Origin: Amaranthus tricolor
Taxonomy: Eukaryota > Streptophyta > Magnoliopsida > Caryophyllales > Amaranthaceae
Length of the DNA: 64,000 nucleotides
Reading direction: 5' to 3'
NCBI RefSeq assembly: GCF_026212465.1
Contig: NC_080048.1
Span: 29,496,331 to 29,560,330, forward strand
Shown here: positions 48,201 through 60,924 of the stretch, in pieces
Numbering within the stretch: position 1 is the first letter of the stretch
Layout of the letters: every line of letters begins with the position of its first letter
Made by a program: the position numbers and the translations under genes
Notes under the pieces: model-generated
Database searches by the model: none
What the model saw: the letters and a program-made list of their open reading frames with translations, nothing else
Told to the model about the DNA's origin: nothing

Positions 48201-51200
48201 ATTGTTAAATTAATGACAATTATATACGTAAATAATTATAATACATGAGTATATAAGTAAGAAAAAACGGTTATCAAATAAGAAAATGAGTTATTTAATG
48301 TAGATATGACAAAAGATAAAAAATTAATTTTAATTATTGTAATTAAATAAAAATTCAACATAAAATCTAACTACATTAAAATAGATTTTAGAAGTTATTA
48401 AAAATTACATTCTCATCCCTAATGTAATAAAAACGAAATTCTCATCCCTAATGTAATAAAAACGAAATGAAACAAGTATGAAGTTGATGGCTAATAAAAA
48501 AGAAATGTAAAAGTTGTAAAATTAAGAAATAATGTGTATTTTAGAAATAAGACGGTGATTATAGATGCTTCATGAGTGAGTGAAAGTAGATGGTGTAAAA
48601 AAAATGAATGGGAGTTCAATCGTTGCTTTTAAATTGGATAAAAGAAAAAAAGATACTTCTAATTAAGATTTGGTCTTATGGTCATTGATTGATATGTTAT
48701 GTAATACCATTTAATCGATCTTAGTATTATGCTATGAGACCCTTTAGGCTTTAGTTTTGGGGCCCTCCAAAAACCGCCAATGCTGCATAATTAGGCTAGA
48801 CATTTTTTAATATTTTGTTTTAAACTATATTTTTCATATGTAAAATCTATTGAGAGACCATATTTTGTAAAGACGATTTTCAAAAGTCCAATTCAAATTT
48901 AATTTATATTAATTTAAAAAGTAATTGTCGAAATTAAAGCGCGTGTAAAGTGAAATGTGAAAAGTCACATAATATATTTAGGATCATATAACAACATTTA
49001 TTTGGGGTTATAACATATTATATTTGATATTATACCAGCATATATTTGGGAGTTATAATATAAATTATTTGGAGTTATAACATAATATATTTAACGTTAT
49101 CACCCAAATTTATGCTGGTATAACACCAAATGTATGATGTTACGACATCAAATAAATATGATTATAACCCCAAATATATTATGTGATTTTTCACATTCCA
49201 CTCAACACGCGCGCTTTGATTTCAGCAGCAGTTTTTTTTTAATAGCATAAATTAGATTTAGGCTGAACTTTTGAGAACCGTCTTTACAAAAGACGGTCTC
49301 AAGTAAGAATTTGTGTATATAATTTTATGTTTATATATATATATATTCCATGTATTAACAATTTTGTTATAATATGTAGTATCAATGCCATTTATTGTAA
49401 TATAAATAATTTTAATATAGGATTCCTACGCACTTTGCCGTGTTTTTAAGAAGTCAATGCAAAATAATCCACGGATGAAAGTAGCAATGGGCGACATTAT
49501 GATTCCAGATAATGAATGTACAGACGAAGAGCAACAAGTAGATGATGATATAAATACAAATAATGGCTTTGAAAATTCTCAAATAAATAGGGAAATTAAT
49601 CAATATGAAGTGAACTTATTAAGACATAATAATGAAAGAATTAGGTGCAATAAGTTACCGTCAGAGGCTTCTTCGGAGCTTACTAATCAAGAAGCAACAC
49701 CTACAGGAAGTGCTGTAAGCACTGATCAAGACCAACAAACCCCATTGTTTGCTGCCACAGATGAAGCCAATAGTTCAGCCCATTTCTACCCATTTGATTT
49801 TGACTACTCGTCAAATCTAATCCAGGTAAATCTTTTACTTACTGCTCCGTTTTAAAATACTTTCTACCTACGTGTTTTTAGTACTATTTTTTATATTGCG
49901 ATTAATATATAAAAAAATTTATTGCTAAATGAGATTTTGATTGAATTGTCTAATTGTGTATTTTATATTGTCAAATTTTTTTTTTTTATTTTTAGTACTT
50001 ATGCATAAATTAAGATATAACTTTCCAATACAACATATTGAATCACATATTAAAATAAAATATAACAAATATAATGAAACAGTAATTTTAAAGAGCTTTT
50101 ATCTTTAAGATAACACTGTATCTATTCTGATTATACACACTATCACTTTGGTTGCCGTATAGTTACGTGTCTTAATCGTCTCGAGCTGGGGACTTCTTTT
50201 GGTCGCGCTTTCCTTTATGGGTATGAGTTGTCGCTGTTATTTCCTCCCCAAATCCTGTCCATAGTTTTTCTATGAGCGGAATACACTGGATCAATTTGGT
50301 CCGTCTTTTAATGAAGTCATGTAAAATTTTTGTTTTTCAGGTAAATTATTTTAAATTCTATGGTCTCCTATCGTTTAAGATAGTTATTATACATTTAAAA
50401 ATAGTTATTATATTTTCTTTTATGTTATTATTGTTTTTGCTTTGGAAGCACAATATTCTTAAATATATTTTTTTATTTTATTATTAATTCTTTATTAAGA
50501 ATTTTATATAACTACAAAAATTATTAATTGTTCTCAATTTCTGTACTAAATTCTCTTAAAAACCTAAAATTATTGATAATAAATAGAATTTGTTAATTTT
50601 TATATACAGCCCTAAAGGTTGTAAATATCATTATCCTATTTTAATAAATTGTATAGAGTTACAAATTTTATATCATCAATTATAAAAATTTACTCTTGAG
50701 AAAATATACGGTAAAAAGAATCAAATAAGACAGTGTCACTTTATCATAGAGTAAAAAGTTAAAAAATAATAATTGATAAGTCGTAATAGTACTTATCTAT
50801 GTGTAGCACAAAATTCCCACCAAACGTACTCCCTTCATTACTTATTGTTCTTCTCAAATAGCTTCTTTTAAATTGTTTTGTAGAAATTTGACAAAAATTT
50901 CTCATTAATCTATAGGAAAAACAATAATAATGTGGGATTTTAATAGATTCGTTTTAATATATATTTTCTAAAAATTGTTATTTGTAATTGTTTAAAACCA
51001 CAACTAAAGTCCTTTATAATTTAAGTTTGTATTAAAATCTACGAATAAATAAAATGAATAAAGAAAGAATTAATGTTAATTTTCTTTAAATTTGTTTTGA
51101 GTTTGGTCAATATATACTCTATATTCAAATTTCAAAACATAGATAGCTCTTAAATGTAGTTAAGGTATACTCTTATTCATTAAACTTATTTTGTTCAAAT

Positions 51201-54200
51201 TATTAACTACTGTTTGGCTGTAAGAATCAAGAGGTGAAATTCAAGTCAAATTTTTTCAAGCTTTAAACATGAGTTTGCTTTTATATGTTGCGGCTCTAAG
51301 TAGACTTATTACTTTAATGTTCAACTTTGGGGAAGAAAGTAGTTTTTCAAATCTAGTAAAATTATTGTGGGGATTCTTTTACCATTGAAAGTGATTTTGA
51401 CTACTACATAGATCCTCCAATATGATTAAAGAAAAACTAATCTTTCTTGTAAATTTTTTAAAAAATAAACATTAGCCAATTGTGTTGTTTCACCAGAGGA
51501 TAACTATATTTAGTGGAAAGTATTAGAAACTAAGTTCATACTTAAATATATTTTTCACATGCATGTATGAGATGGTTTATGCGCTTCTTACATGAGTTGA
51601 ATGATTTAATTAATATAAATTATTCAATTAATACAAATTATTAACATATGAGCTCCTTATTTTGAAGTCGTCTTACCGATAAACAGTTTCTCATAAGAAC
51701 AACCCCTTATTTTTTTTATTTTTTATATGTATATAAATAGATAAAGAAAACCATACTTGGATATTATTAAAATTAATTTACTTCATGAAAAACGTGAAGG
51801 TTTTTATTCACTCTTTTAGAAAACTAACTATTCAGATAGTCGTGATCATCATCATCATCCATCCTAGTATATCACATTTATAGAAAACTAAAGACAGGGT
51901 CTGAGGAGGGAAAGACGCGGCAACTCATACCTATAAACGAGGTTAAGGACACTAAAAGGTAAACTAAGAGGACATTAGTAATCTAAGACATGGATATAAC
52001 GTCTCCAACTGCTCCTATCTCTAGTCAGGTCCACAGAGAAGTTTAACTCATGCAAGTCAACTCTTATTTGCTCATCCCAAGTTCTCCTGGGTCTTCCTTG
52101 ACTCATCTTACCCTTTACTATAATGCTTTCAACCTTCCTCACAGAGGCGTCGAAAGTTTTTCTCTGCATATGACCAAACCATCTCAATCTATTTTCGAGC
52201 ATTTTTCCAGATATAGGGGCTACCCCTAATTTGTCCCTAAACTAATTCAGATAGTAACCGGTAGAAATTGCCCCTGATCCCTATTTATTGAAAAACTCAC
52301 TTTTTCTGTTTCATGTTGTTTGTTAAGTTTGAAATATTCTATATATAAAGAGAGAACGTTTGAATGTGGTTTGGTGGACACAAGGAACTTTTAAATATAT
52401 CAATATGAAATCCTATTAGATTTGTCTCATTGTATAAAATTTTATAAATAAATATTTTTAAATAATTTTTATATTGTATATTTCTAGATATTAAAGCTCA
52501 AATTAAACTTAAAAATTATATATATAAAAAATTAAATGTTATTAAAATAATGAAACATAAAAAGTATAAAATTTATGTAAATATTCTATAATCTCAAAAA
52601 TGGGAACCTTCTTTGATTTTTCTTTGATTTTGGAATTCTTGAGCAAAAAAACATGGTTGTTCCAATAAATTATTATTCTTTGATAGATGAAGTAATTTAT
52701 ATTCCCATATTTGAGAATGAATTAACTTTTATTTAAAAAATATTTAAGAAGGAGATAAAAACACAAAAGGGATGTTGATGAGAGGAAGCTAATGATTTGT
52801 TCACAAACAATGAAAAGTAAAGTACACCAACAAGTTTCTCATAGTCTAGAAATGGTCCAATAAAGATAACAACTTTGAGTATCTCTTATTCACTTTTAAT
52901 CCAAAAAAGCTATTTCAAGTGACTTAATTTCCTTCCTTCTTTTCATAAAGCTTAATCTGCTTCTAAATCAGCTCTTATAGCTTGGACTGACTGATACTGT
53001 GATTCATGACTGTTTTATGACTACAAAACATCTAAATAGCTTTATTCACCAATTTCTATGTTTTCTTTTGACCGACTACAAACGAAGGATGATAAAAAAA
53101 TCCGACCCGCTTGAGTAGACTCGATAACCCACAACATAAATGGCGGGTCAAATTGTAAAACATTTGCAACATGCATACCCGACCCGTTTAATCAAACTTG
53201 TACTTTCACTTTTTCAGACTTATTTCCTTAGCATTAGGATTTAGGGGCGAATGTTCTCTACTTCTTTTCCAAGTGAATTCTTCAATCTTTCACTTTCCCA
53301 TTCTAAGTTTTTACCTTCACTTTACTGTCTTCATCTTCTCAGGTATGTTCTCTTCTTTTTTTTCATTTTATTTTTTTCATTTTGATTATTTTGTTCAATT
53401 CTAACATACTTATTTTGTTCATCTTCTCACCCATTCTAATCTTAACTGTTTCTCTTCTCTGCTTTTGATTTTTTTTTATTTAAGATTTTTTTAGTTTTCG
53501 TTTATTCTTGTTCTTATTTGTTGCTAATTAGTTTTTGTTCAGTTCTTATTATCAATCCTGTTCTCTATTAGTTTTTGTTGAATTTTTATTATCATTTATT
53601 TTTGTGTTTTTTATGTTGATGAAGATTTTACATTGAGATTTGTTCATTTCTCGTTTTTATTTGTTGTTAGTTAGTTTTTGTTCAGTTCTTAATATCATTT
53701 TTATTCTTGCTAGTTTTGTTCAATTCTTATTATCATTTATTTTGATTTTTTTGTTCAGTTCTTAATTTTACTCACAAAAACTGCCAAATAAATTAATAAT
53801 AAAATTTGCTCAAAAAAATCAAAAATAAAACCGGATACCCGGTATTCCAATCCGACTTATCCGGATACCCGAAATCGGAATACCCGCATTGATTGGGCCT
53901 AGATACGAGCCGTTAAAAAAGCTACCCGAATAACTGGGTATACAACTTTCCAGATACCCAAAATGTTGAGTATCTACTAATAAACACCCCTACCACAAAC
54001 ATCCTTTGCTATTTTCCTCCTTATTTGCTTCATATCCCATCTCCCAAAATATTTCTCAAAATTATCCCTCTTTTCTTTTCATGTATTAAGTTGCCAAGCT
54101 TATTTTTCTTTTTATCATATTAGGGCTCATCAATCATTATTCAACTCACAATAAGTACTTATTTCAAATGATTTTAAAATAAAAGACATAATAATAGGGC

Positions 54201-55110
54201 TTATAAAATAAATGTACAGTATATAACCGAGTGGCAGCAAAATGTGGTTCAAAGTACGTGTAGGTTGGCATATATGACACTCATTGCTGATTGGACTCAA
54301 AGTTAAATAAGAATCCGTTAATATCAATTTTGTTTTTATTTTAAGGAAAATTCCATGACTCTGAGGTTTTTTATAAATGGTTTTTTTAATTTGCGTGATA
54401 ATTTGAGCTTTCAACTTTTTCATGTGATAGTCTAAATGTTAAGTTTTTGGTTAAATTAAATATTTATTTCAACTAAATTTCGAAATATGTGATTAATAAG
54501 GGTGATCACGATGTTTGTTTTTTTTAAAAAAATTGTCATTACATGGGGTAAAAATAGCATAAAATTAATAAAAAAAAATTTCTCCCCTATAGTCAATCAT
54601 GTTCTTGTCTAATTAAGGCTAATAAATAAAATAGAATACAAATAGTCTCAAACATATAAATTAAGAAATTAATGTTATTTTGACGATCATAAATTGGTGT
54701 TATTTCTCTGTGCGTTATGCTACTCAATTCAATATTAATATAGAGTTTTGAATCAAATGTTCTGAGCCATGGCTTAGGACGACACAACACACAATATTAG
54801 ATTTCCCTAGACTATACACCGTCTCATCCCGAATTTGATCCTGAATTAAATATTTGATTAATTGTTTTTACAGGATATGCAAATGGCTGATAATTGTTTT
54901 AATTATTTGCCACCATTGACAATGGACGATTATTTTCCACAAATGAATTTATCGGAGACAACAATAACGAAGTCTATAGATCATCATCAACAGAGCAATT
55001 TGGGGTGTGACAAATTCAAGGATTATGTGAAAGGAGCAGTCATGTTTGAAGATATATTTGATCTTTGCTCAACCCGTGGGACTTCTATAAATCTTCCTCT
55101 AGCAGACTAA
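45107..55110 (+). CDS. NAC-domain transcription factor, four exons, about 351 residues
   Basis: Plant-specific DNA-binding transcription factor, acting in the nucleus. Joining 45107-45263, 45857-46113, 49421-49825 and 54874-55110 gives 1056 bases with every junction GT..AG and in frame. Residues 1-150 form a complete NAC domain: [55 protein letters not shown] and [30 protein letters not shown] and [17 protein letters not shown]. The C-terminal part is acidic and Asn/Ser-rich, as in NAC activation regions, with no membrane segment. The start [14 protein letters not shown] is like the Arabidopsis ANAC020 and ANAC045/086 groups, some of which act in phloem or sieve elements. That assignment is by memory and not certain. 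Introns are 593, 3307 and 5048 bases; the last two carry transposon insertions. Confidence 0.93.
45857..46113 (+). CDS. NAC gene exon 2
   Basis: Follows TTGTAG and encodes [15 protein letters not shown] through subdomains C and D to YRLLQSLK. It ends before GTATTT in phase 0. This is the main DNA-contact part of the NAC domain. Confidence 0.94.
46114..48850 (+). other. NAC intron 2, left part
   Basis: AT-rich, no coding signal. It includes a short (AGT)n run near 47514-47533 and a CTCTCTCCTATTCTAATC stretch at about 48089, which could be a decayed Stowaway-like end. Confidence 0.5.
48851..49301. mobile_element. Palindromic MITE in NAC intron 2
   Basis: About 450 bp. The left arm starts GAGAGACCATATTTTGTAAA and the right arm ends TCTTTACAAAAGACGGTCTC, i.e. 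GAGACCGTCTTTTGTAAAGA inverted. Inner arms also pair (AAAGCGCGTGTAAAGTG with CACTCAACACGCGCGCTTTG; GTCACATAATATATTTAGG with the mirrored CCAAATATATTATGTGA). Transcribed RNA could fold into a long hairpin. The GAGACCGTCT ends suggest a Mutator-type MITE; no clear 9-bp duplication was found. Confidence 0.75.
49421..49825 (+). CDS. NAC gene exon 3
   Basis: Follows ATATAG and begins [12 protein letters not shown] (subdomain E), then an acidic, Asn/Gln-rich stretch ([16 protein letters not shown]) and [14 protein letters not shown]. It ends TCCAG before GTAAAT in phase 0. Retaining the next intron would add VNLLLTAPF and stop at 49853-49855, a possible shorter form. Confidence 0.9.
50160..50290 (+). 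mobile_element. RTE LINE 3' UTR fragment in NAC intron 3
   Basis: Carries CTCGAGCTGGGGACTTCTTT, GGTCGCGCTTTCCTTTATGG, GAGTTGTCGC, TTTCCTCCCC and TATGAGCGGAATACACTGG in the order of the LINE 3' end at 61369-61480. It is truncated before the ATG-repeat tail. Confidence 0.7.
50830..51840 (+). other. NAC intron 3, middle part
   Basis: AT-rich with no coding signal. 51568-51690 has an imperfect inverted pair (GAGATGGTTTATGCG / CGATAAACAGTTTCTC), probably a small MITE. Confidence 0.4.
51845..52232 (-). mobile_element. 5'-truncated RTE LINE in NAC intron 3 (antisense)
   Basis: The minus strand encodes [20 protein letters not shown], then [32 protein letters not shown] and [12 protein letters not shown], ending at about 51987. 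This is the conserved C-terminal part of the RTE-type LINE protein. The 3' UTR follows and ends in GATGATGATGATGATC at 51845, the ATG-repeat tail of this family. It lies antisense to the NAC transcript. Confidence 0.85.
53084..53992. mobile_element. hAT-type non-autonomous element in NAC intron 3
   Basis: The right end ATAAACACCCCTA reads TAGGGGTGTTTAT on the other strand. The left end GAAGGATGATAAA is a diverged match. The flanks CTACAAAC (53076-53083) and CCACAAAC (53993-54000) match at 7 of 8. ACCCG/GGATACCCGG-rich subterminal tracts lie at 53100-53190 and 53828-53960. The interior (53200-53790) is T-rich and non-coding. Confidence 0.7.
54874..55110 (+). CDS. NAC gene exon 4 (C-terminus)
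   Basis: Follows TTTTTACAG and encodes [20 protein letters not shown] through [20 protein letters not shown], with a TAA at 55108-55110. The Tyr/Phe/Asp/Leu-rich composition matches other NAC activation tails. It joins exon 3 in phase 0 across a 5-kb intron. RNA evidence would be needed to be sure that this exon and not the retained-intron end is used. Confidence 0.8.
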   Translation, partial: DMQMADNCFNYLPPLTMDDYFPQMNLSETTITKSIDHHQQSNLGCDKFKDYVKGAVMFEDIFDLCSTRGTSINLPLAD

Positions 55111-55330
55111 TCATCATATCATATAAAGCCTTATAATATAATATATCACATATATTTAACATAAAATTGATTTTACAATCATAAAATGACCCCAAAAAAT
55201 GAAAAGGTGGATTATTTTTGTTATCCACATGACAGGTTGGTGGGGTTCATATATACACTTGATGCCCAGAAAAAAAGAATGGGCATTCTTTTTTAAAAAA
55301 TATCCTTTTTTTTTTTAATTTTGTTCTTTT
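55111..55330 (+). other. Presumed NAC 3' UTR
   Basis: AT-rich sequence after the stop with several weak poly(A)-signal-like words (ATAAAG near 55125, CATAAAAT near 55161 and 55181). The exact cleavage site is not determinable. Confidence 0.4.
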
Positions 55331-58080
55331 GATGTATAAGAAAGGTATTTTGTCATGCTCCCAAACAGCGCATAAGAAAGGAGGATAGGGAAAGCCATGG
55401 TCAAGATATTTGGTAACCATTTTTTTTTCTTTTTATCTTTAGCTTGACTAATTAGTTGTATCATTATTTGGTTCTTATCTTATTTTTGTATGTGAAGTTT
55501 TATTTTTCATAATAGTGGTTGCGAATTTACTGATTTTAATTCGTTTATTTTATTAGACAGTGCTCGTGCAATACACAACTTAATTAGATTTTTTTGACAT
55601 ATTTGTATGTTTGAGAATATAAATTTTACATCATACTTTGCATTGTGTGCAGAAATGATTGTATACATTAAATACACAACATGATTCGTATCATACTTTG
55701 CATTGTGCGCAGTGATGATTGTATAAATTTTGATTATGACAAATAAATCACAACAAAAGATAAAAATTTTAATTATATATTTAATATAATTATATTTATA
55801 CTTCTATTTGTTTATTTTGACTAAAAGGGCAAATGGTTCATACATAAAGTCTACAATACAAAATTATGAGTATTTTTTATACAAAAGTAACATAACAATT
55901 TATGCAAACAAAAATATATGTTACATTAATTTATGTAAAGTATTACAACTATTAATAACACACTTCAAAATCAAATTCAACATAAAAAATATGTAGAATT
56001 ATTTTATAAAAGTTTAAACAAAAAAATAATTTTTTTGTCATAATAATATAAGTGACTTGCCTAAAGATAGTCACAACCTAAATCATATTAGAATCAAGTA
56101 TTGTATTTAAGTAACCAATAGTATAAATAAAAAATCCTAATAAAAGTATGTTATATCTTTTAACCATCTTAAGATATGCAATGCTCTAATTATTAAACTC
56201 ATTTAATAAATATGATATGATAACATTTTATAAATAATTGAAAAAAATAAAATAAAATATATGATTTTCTAATATATTAAATGATGAGACCTAAAAATAT
56301 AAAATCAATTAATATGGATAATATTATAGTCATAGTTAAAACTTAATAAAGTCAAAGATATAAATATTGGTCATAATATCAATGACATCATCATTGAGCT
56401 TTAGAGGGAAAATTTTTATTAAGGTTGTGACACGTAAGCAATGTTAAATAGTAATGATGTCAGCAGTATTTTATTTTAGTAATAGTTATAGATTTGATGA
56501 TGAAATTTACTATTGTTCAAGTGACGTTTAATTTTAGGTAAGATAAATTAAGTTTTAAATTAATCACTTGAAAATTTTCACGATTTCAAAATTTTAGAAT
56601 TTGAATTCTCTATGTCACAAACCTGAAGATTTGCGATTGTATAATTTTACGCTTTAAAAATAGACGATTGATCTATATTATAGGTAGGATCTTAGTGATA
56701 TTAGTTGAATCGTGGATTCTGCTTAGCTAAAGAAATCAGGTTGTTGAATCATAACATGATTCCACGATCTTAAGAAAGGATCCAATCTTATAAGGGTAGT
56801 TTTAGTTGTAAAATATTTGCATATAATACAAATTTCACTAATGTATAAATATATATTCAAAAGAATTATATCAACATTTAATACCACTATAAAATTCAAG
56901 TTTTTCTTGATTTGTAATTTTAAAAGGATTATTAAATGTATTATTTTTCAAACTTAATAGATGAAGTCAAATAAGTATTTATTTACACTTTGAAACTTAA
57001 AAAAACAAATATAATTGATATTCAGTTATCCCAAACACATTAATGCATGTTTGTTCACATGATCCTACAATCCGATTTTTCCAATTTTAATCCTATCCCT
57101 TCAACGATCCTAGGTAGAATCTCGATTCCAACAACTTTGGTCTTATGTTTATTATGTTTTGGATTTGAGTAATCCTATTGAATAAGTTTACTTATTAATT
57201 CTAGGTTAAAACTGCATTATTTGTTTTGCAAGTTTCTTTGTTCTAGTTGATATTCTTATGGAAGGCAAAATCAAATTACACGTTTAAATTCGTCATTTGA
57301 ATATGAAGTTATGTATTGAAGCTCTATCACACAATGATAATGTACAACTAGAAGGCTTACAACCTTAATAACAATTGCTTACTCTTAGTAATATAATGTA
57401 AATACAATACAAATTAAAATTTAATCCTTTTATGCGTATGGCAGCAATGGAACTACTTGCTTTGTTGATCACCATAATGAACAATACTTTGAAGATTAGT
57501 TTGCAACAATATGTGTCACTCGTAAATTTGATATATAAGTTATGGCCGTAAGAAAATTTTCCTGATGTGAATTGGGTCACTAGAAATTGTTGCTTACAAA
57601 CGTCAAAGAGAGTTACGCTACATTGACTTCAAGACACGATGTTAATCAAGTGTGAACTAGGATCTCTTATTGAGTATTGTGACATAACTTGATTCCAATC
57701 AACACTTATTCAATTGAATCCTTACTCATGGTTGCTAAACCAATTAGAACTTTTAATGCTCATATAATCAAGAATTATGACCCCATTACCAATAATCCCT
57801 TACATTAGGTTGTGCTTATGAGCAATAAGACAGGGGGATTTTACCATTATACATTTAATCAAATTCCCTTAGTGTGCACTTTACTTGGAAAATAATTATT
57901 TTTAAAACATCTCACAATATAGAGATAACTTAATCTCTTTGTCTAAAACTAAGACAAATGTCCATAGTTACACTTGGAAGGTAAAATAGGTACCTCCCTT
58001 ATTTGCAAACACTCAATCACAAGTGACAATTCCTTGTGATTCAATTCAAAATTGAATTTTCATACATATATTTATATATA
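55331..58080. other. AT-rich intergenic DNA
   Basis: No gene recognised. 57600-58070 has the look of a Copia-type LTR or its flank (pyrimidine-rich, with TAAGACAAATGTCC and ACTTGGAAGG words), without provable ends. Confidence 0.4.
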
Positions 58081-58685
58081 ACTTTCGACGTCCAAAGACC
58101 GCATGACTATAGGTCAACGAGCGATATCACAACAAAGGAATTACGAGAAGCTCTCAAAAAGATGGGGAGAACAAAGACAGTTGGACCAGATAGCATACCG
58201 ATTGAGGTGTGGAGAGGTTTAAGAGGAGAGGGATTCGTTAGCTGACTAACCTCTTTAATGTAGTCTTAAGAACACATAAGATGCCAGAAGAATAGAGAAA
58301 CATCACACTAATACCACTATATAAGAACAAAAGCGATGCGCAAGTATGCGGGAACTGTAGGGGAATTAAACTTCAAAGCCACACAATGAAATTGTGGGAT
58401 GAGTGATAGAGAGGAGAATCAGACAAGAGACAGTAATCAAAGATAACAAATTCAGTTTCATGCCATGAAGGTCTTAAGGCAATTCACGTTTTGAGGAGAT
58501 TGAGGGAAAAATATAGGGAGCACAAGAAGGATTTGCATATAGTGTTCATCGACTTGGAGAAAGCATATGAAAGCATACCAGGACGGATCATCTGGGATAG
58601 CCTCAAGGCTAAAGGTATTTCATTAAGGTATATTAAAGCTATACGTGATATGTATGACAGCGTTTCGACTAACATTCAATAACAG
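58081..58685 (+). pseudogene. RTE-type LINE reverse transcriptase fragment
   Basis: Blocks in order: RSTSDITTKELREALKKMGR and TVGPDSIPIEVWRGL; MPEEWRNITLIPLYKNKSDA; CGNCRGIKLQSHTMKLW; then LRRLREKYREHKKDLHIVFI, DLEKAYESIPGR and YIKAIRDMYDSVSTNIQ. These follow the N-terminal half of the RTE-clade reverse transcriptase, with the first catalytic Asp in FIDLEKAY. Stops and frameshifts lie between blocks (for example a TAG replaces a Trp codon in PEEWRN). The FADD-type catalytic region is absent, as the match stops at 58680. Confidence 0.85.
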
Positions 58686-58689
58686 ATTA

Positions 58690-59820
58690 ATGATGAGCAT
58701 GTGATACTCTTGCTTTTCTTCAATATTAATATCAATAGATTAATGATCATTATTGTTATAAAACAATAGTCATTATAATTGGTTTTTTGATTATTATCAA
58801 ATATCAACCAATTTCATAATTAATTATGAAATTTTCTATGAATAAAAAAACAACCATCTGTGATTAAAATGGAGTAATTAACTAATTTTCTTGAACATCT
58901 TCCTTGAAAAATATTCTATTAAAATATCCTAAATAATATCATACATTAATGGATCAAAATTAAAAAGATTGGCAATTTTATTCATACATTAATATACAAA
59001 TCTTTTGGATTGTAGTAATTTTTATCTCATACTACAAAAATATTATTGCCTTTTTAAGTATGATGATCACATATGAACATATTTTATTCTCTTTTCTTAA
59101 TTAAATTATTAAGCACATTAGCACTTATGATTTTCATCATAAAATTTTGATCATCAAACTTATTAACAATTCTTCTCTGAGGCCTTGAATTCTTTTTCCT
59201 ACTCTTTTTCTCCCTTCAAGTGATCTATTTATATTCCCTTAAAATCATAAGAAAGGTCCTTAAAAAGACTAGGGAAATACTAGTCAAAAAAGTTGAGAAA
59301 AATGCAAAAGGTCGCAAGCAAGTATTACTCATCAAAGCTGGAGAATGTCTGTCCATGCGTTTAGGCTGGTCGTCCAAGCATATTTCTTTTATTCTTTTTC
59401 TTAATTGTTAGCCTCATTTCTTAGTCAAGTAAATCACCTACTCTTCAACACATAACAATTTGAGTCTTAAGCTTAAAAGCTTCAGCTCAAACCAAATTAG
59501 TCTCCTTCTCATGTCTCACCCTTTTGAAGAAATACACCTTACGAAAGAACGCTTATGACTTAAAGATCATTAATCGTCCTTCACAATAACCACACTTTGT
59601 TGAAGAATTGCATTTTCAAGACCTTCTTAGACCGTCATATTATTCTTATATCAGTGAGCGTCATCAATCAAACTTAAATCTTATAGTGGATTAACTTATT
59701 GATATAAGCTTGTTCTCAACAAGAAGGTTGTGGTGTTTTCATGGAGACCATGGCAAGTATTAATTTCAGTAAGAACTGTTAAAAACTACCTAATATAAAT
59801 GATATATGGCTTTTTTTTTG
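58690..59820. other. AT-rich intergenic DNA
   Basis: No coding sequence recognised; an open frame at 59220-59411 is Lys-rich and has no domain. Confidence 0.4.
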
Positions 59821-59824
59821 TAAG

Positions 59825-59905
59825 AAATACCTCATCATCATCCTACTTAGTGTACCCTACTTATAGAGGAGCCTTCAGCTCGAGAAAGATAAGAGACGTA
59901 GCTAT
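59825..59905 (-). mobile_element. RTE LINE 3' end fragment
   Basis: The minus strand reads CTCGAGCTGAAGGCTCCTCT, then GGTACACTAAGTAGGATGATGATGAGG, a shortened version of the LINE 3' UTR and ATG tail. Confidence 0.6.
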
Positions 59906-60924
59906 ATGAAAAAGATAAAATCAATGCATATAAAAAAAAATACCTAATGAATTTTTTATTATTTTTTTATTTTTATAAATAACCATATAAATTAATTTTC
60001 TTTGTTAAAGACTACCACTTGAACAATATTTGTGTCTATCGGTAAATCTTGCTTTGAGTAGGTATGTGGATGTAACACGACCAATGAATTCCGTCGTTTC
60101 TATCTATATTTCCTTCATTCCCTAGCATTTGGAAGAGTTTGTCTTCAATTTATCTATATTTCTACAATTTCTTCCTTTACATACTTGAAAGAATTATTTA
60201 CCATTAATGTTTCTTTGTATTCAATTAAATATATAAGGAAACGTGCAAAAGATAGTTTTAGGGAATTAAATATTAAACAATAATATATATTGCTAGATAC
60301 ACCCTTACAGTAGTGATATCGAGAGGTCTCAAATCCTAAAATTATCCCTGAAATCTTAGAACATAATCGAGGAAGACGTTTGATGAAAAAGTCTACAAAG
60401 ATACATGAAGATGGAATACAAACCTGAATACGAGAAACTTTTCACAAACAAAATGTAAATCAATCTTAATGTGGTTATTTCTTTGATGTTCGACAATATT
60501 AATAGACATATACATACTATTAATATTATTATAATACACCAAAATAGCCTTATAAATGGGACAATGAATCTCAAGTAAAGATTTGTGAAGCTAAGAAAAA
60601 AAAGACTAAATTGACAAGACTACGATATTTAGCCTCAACACTAAAATGAGAATCAATCTCCTTATACGAGATCAAGTATTGTAAAATTGACTTTTTCTTT
60701 GGTTTTCTAAAAATAAATATAAATATCCATGTAAGGCATTAAGAAATAACTTCATTTTCTTTATGTTTCTTGGATTGACATTGATTATTATGTCTTATTT
60801 AATTGAATTATGGCTTCACAAATATCCATGTATGACCATGTTTTGATCTAAGGTTAAAGGCAATAGCATTTAATCGTCAATCCAATTGTTATTATTGAGT
60901 ATTACTTTTGGAGGTTAGACATAT
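59906..60924. other. AT-rich intergenic DNA
   Basis: No gene recognised. Confidence 0.4.
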
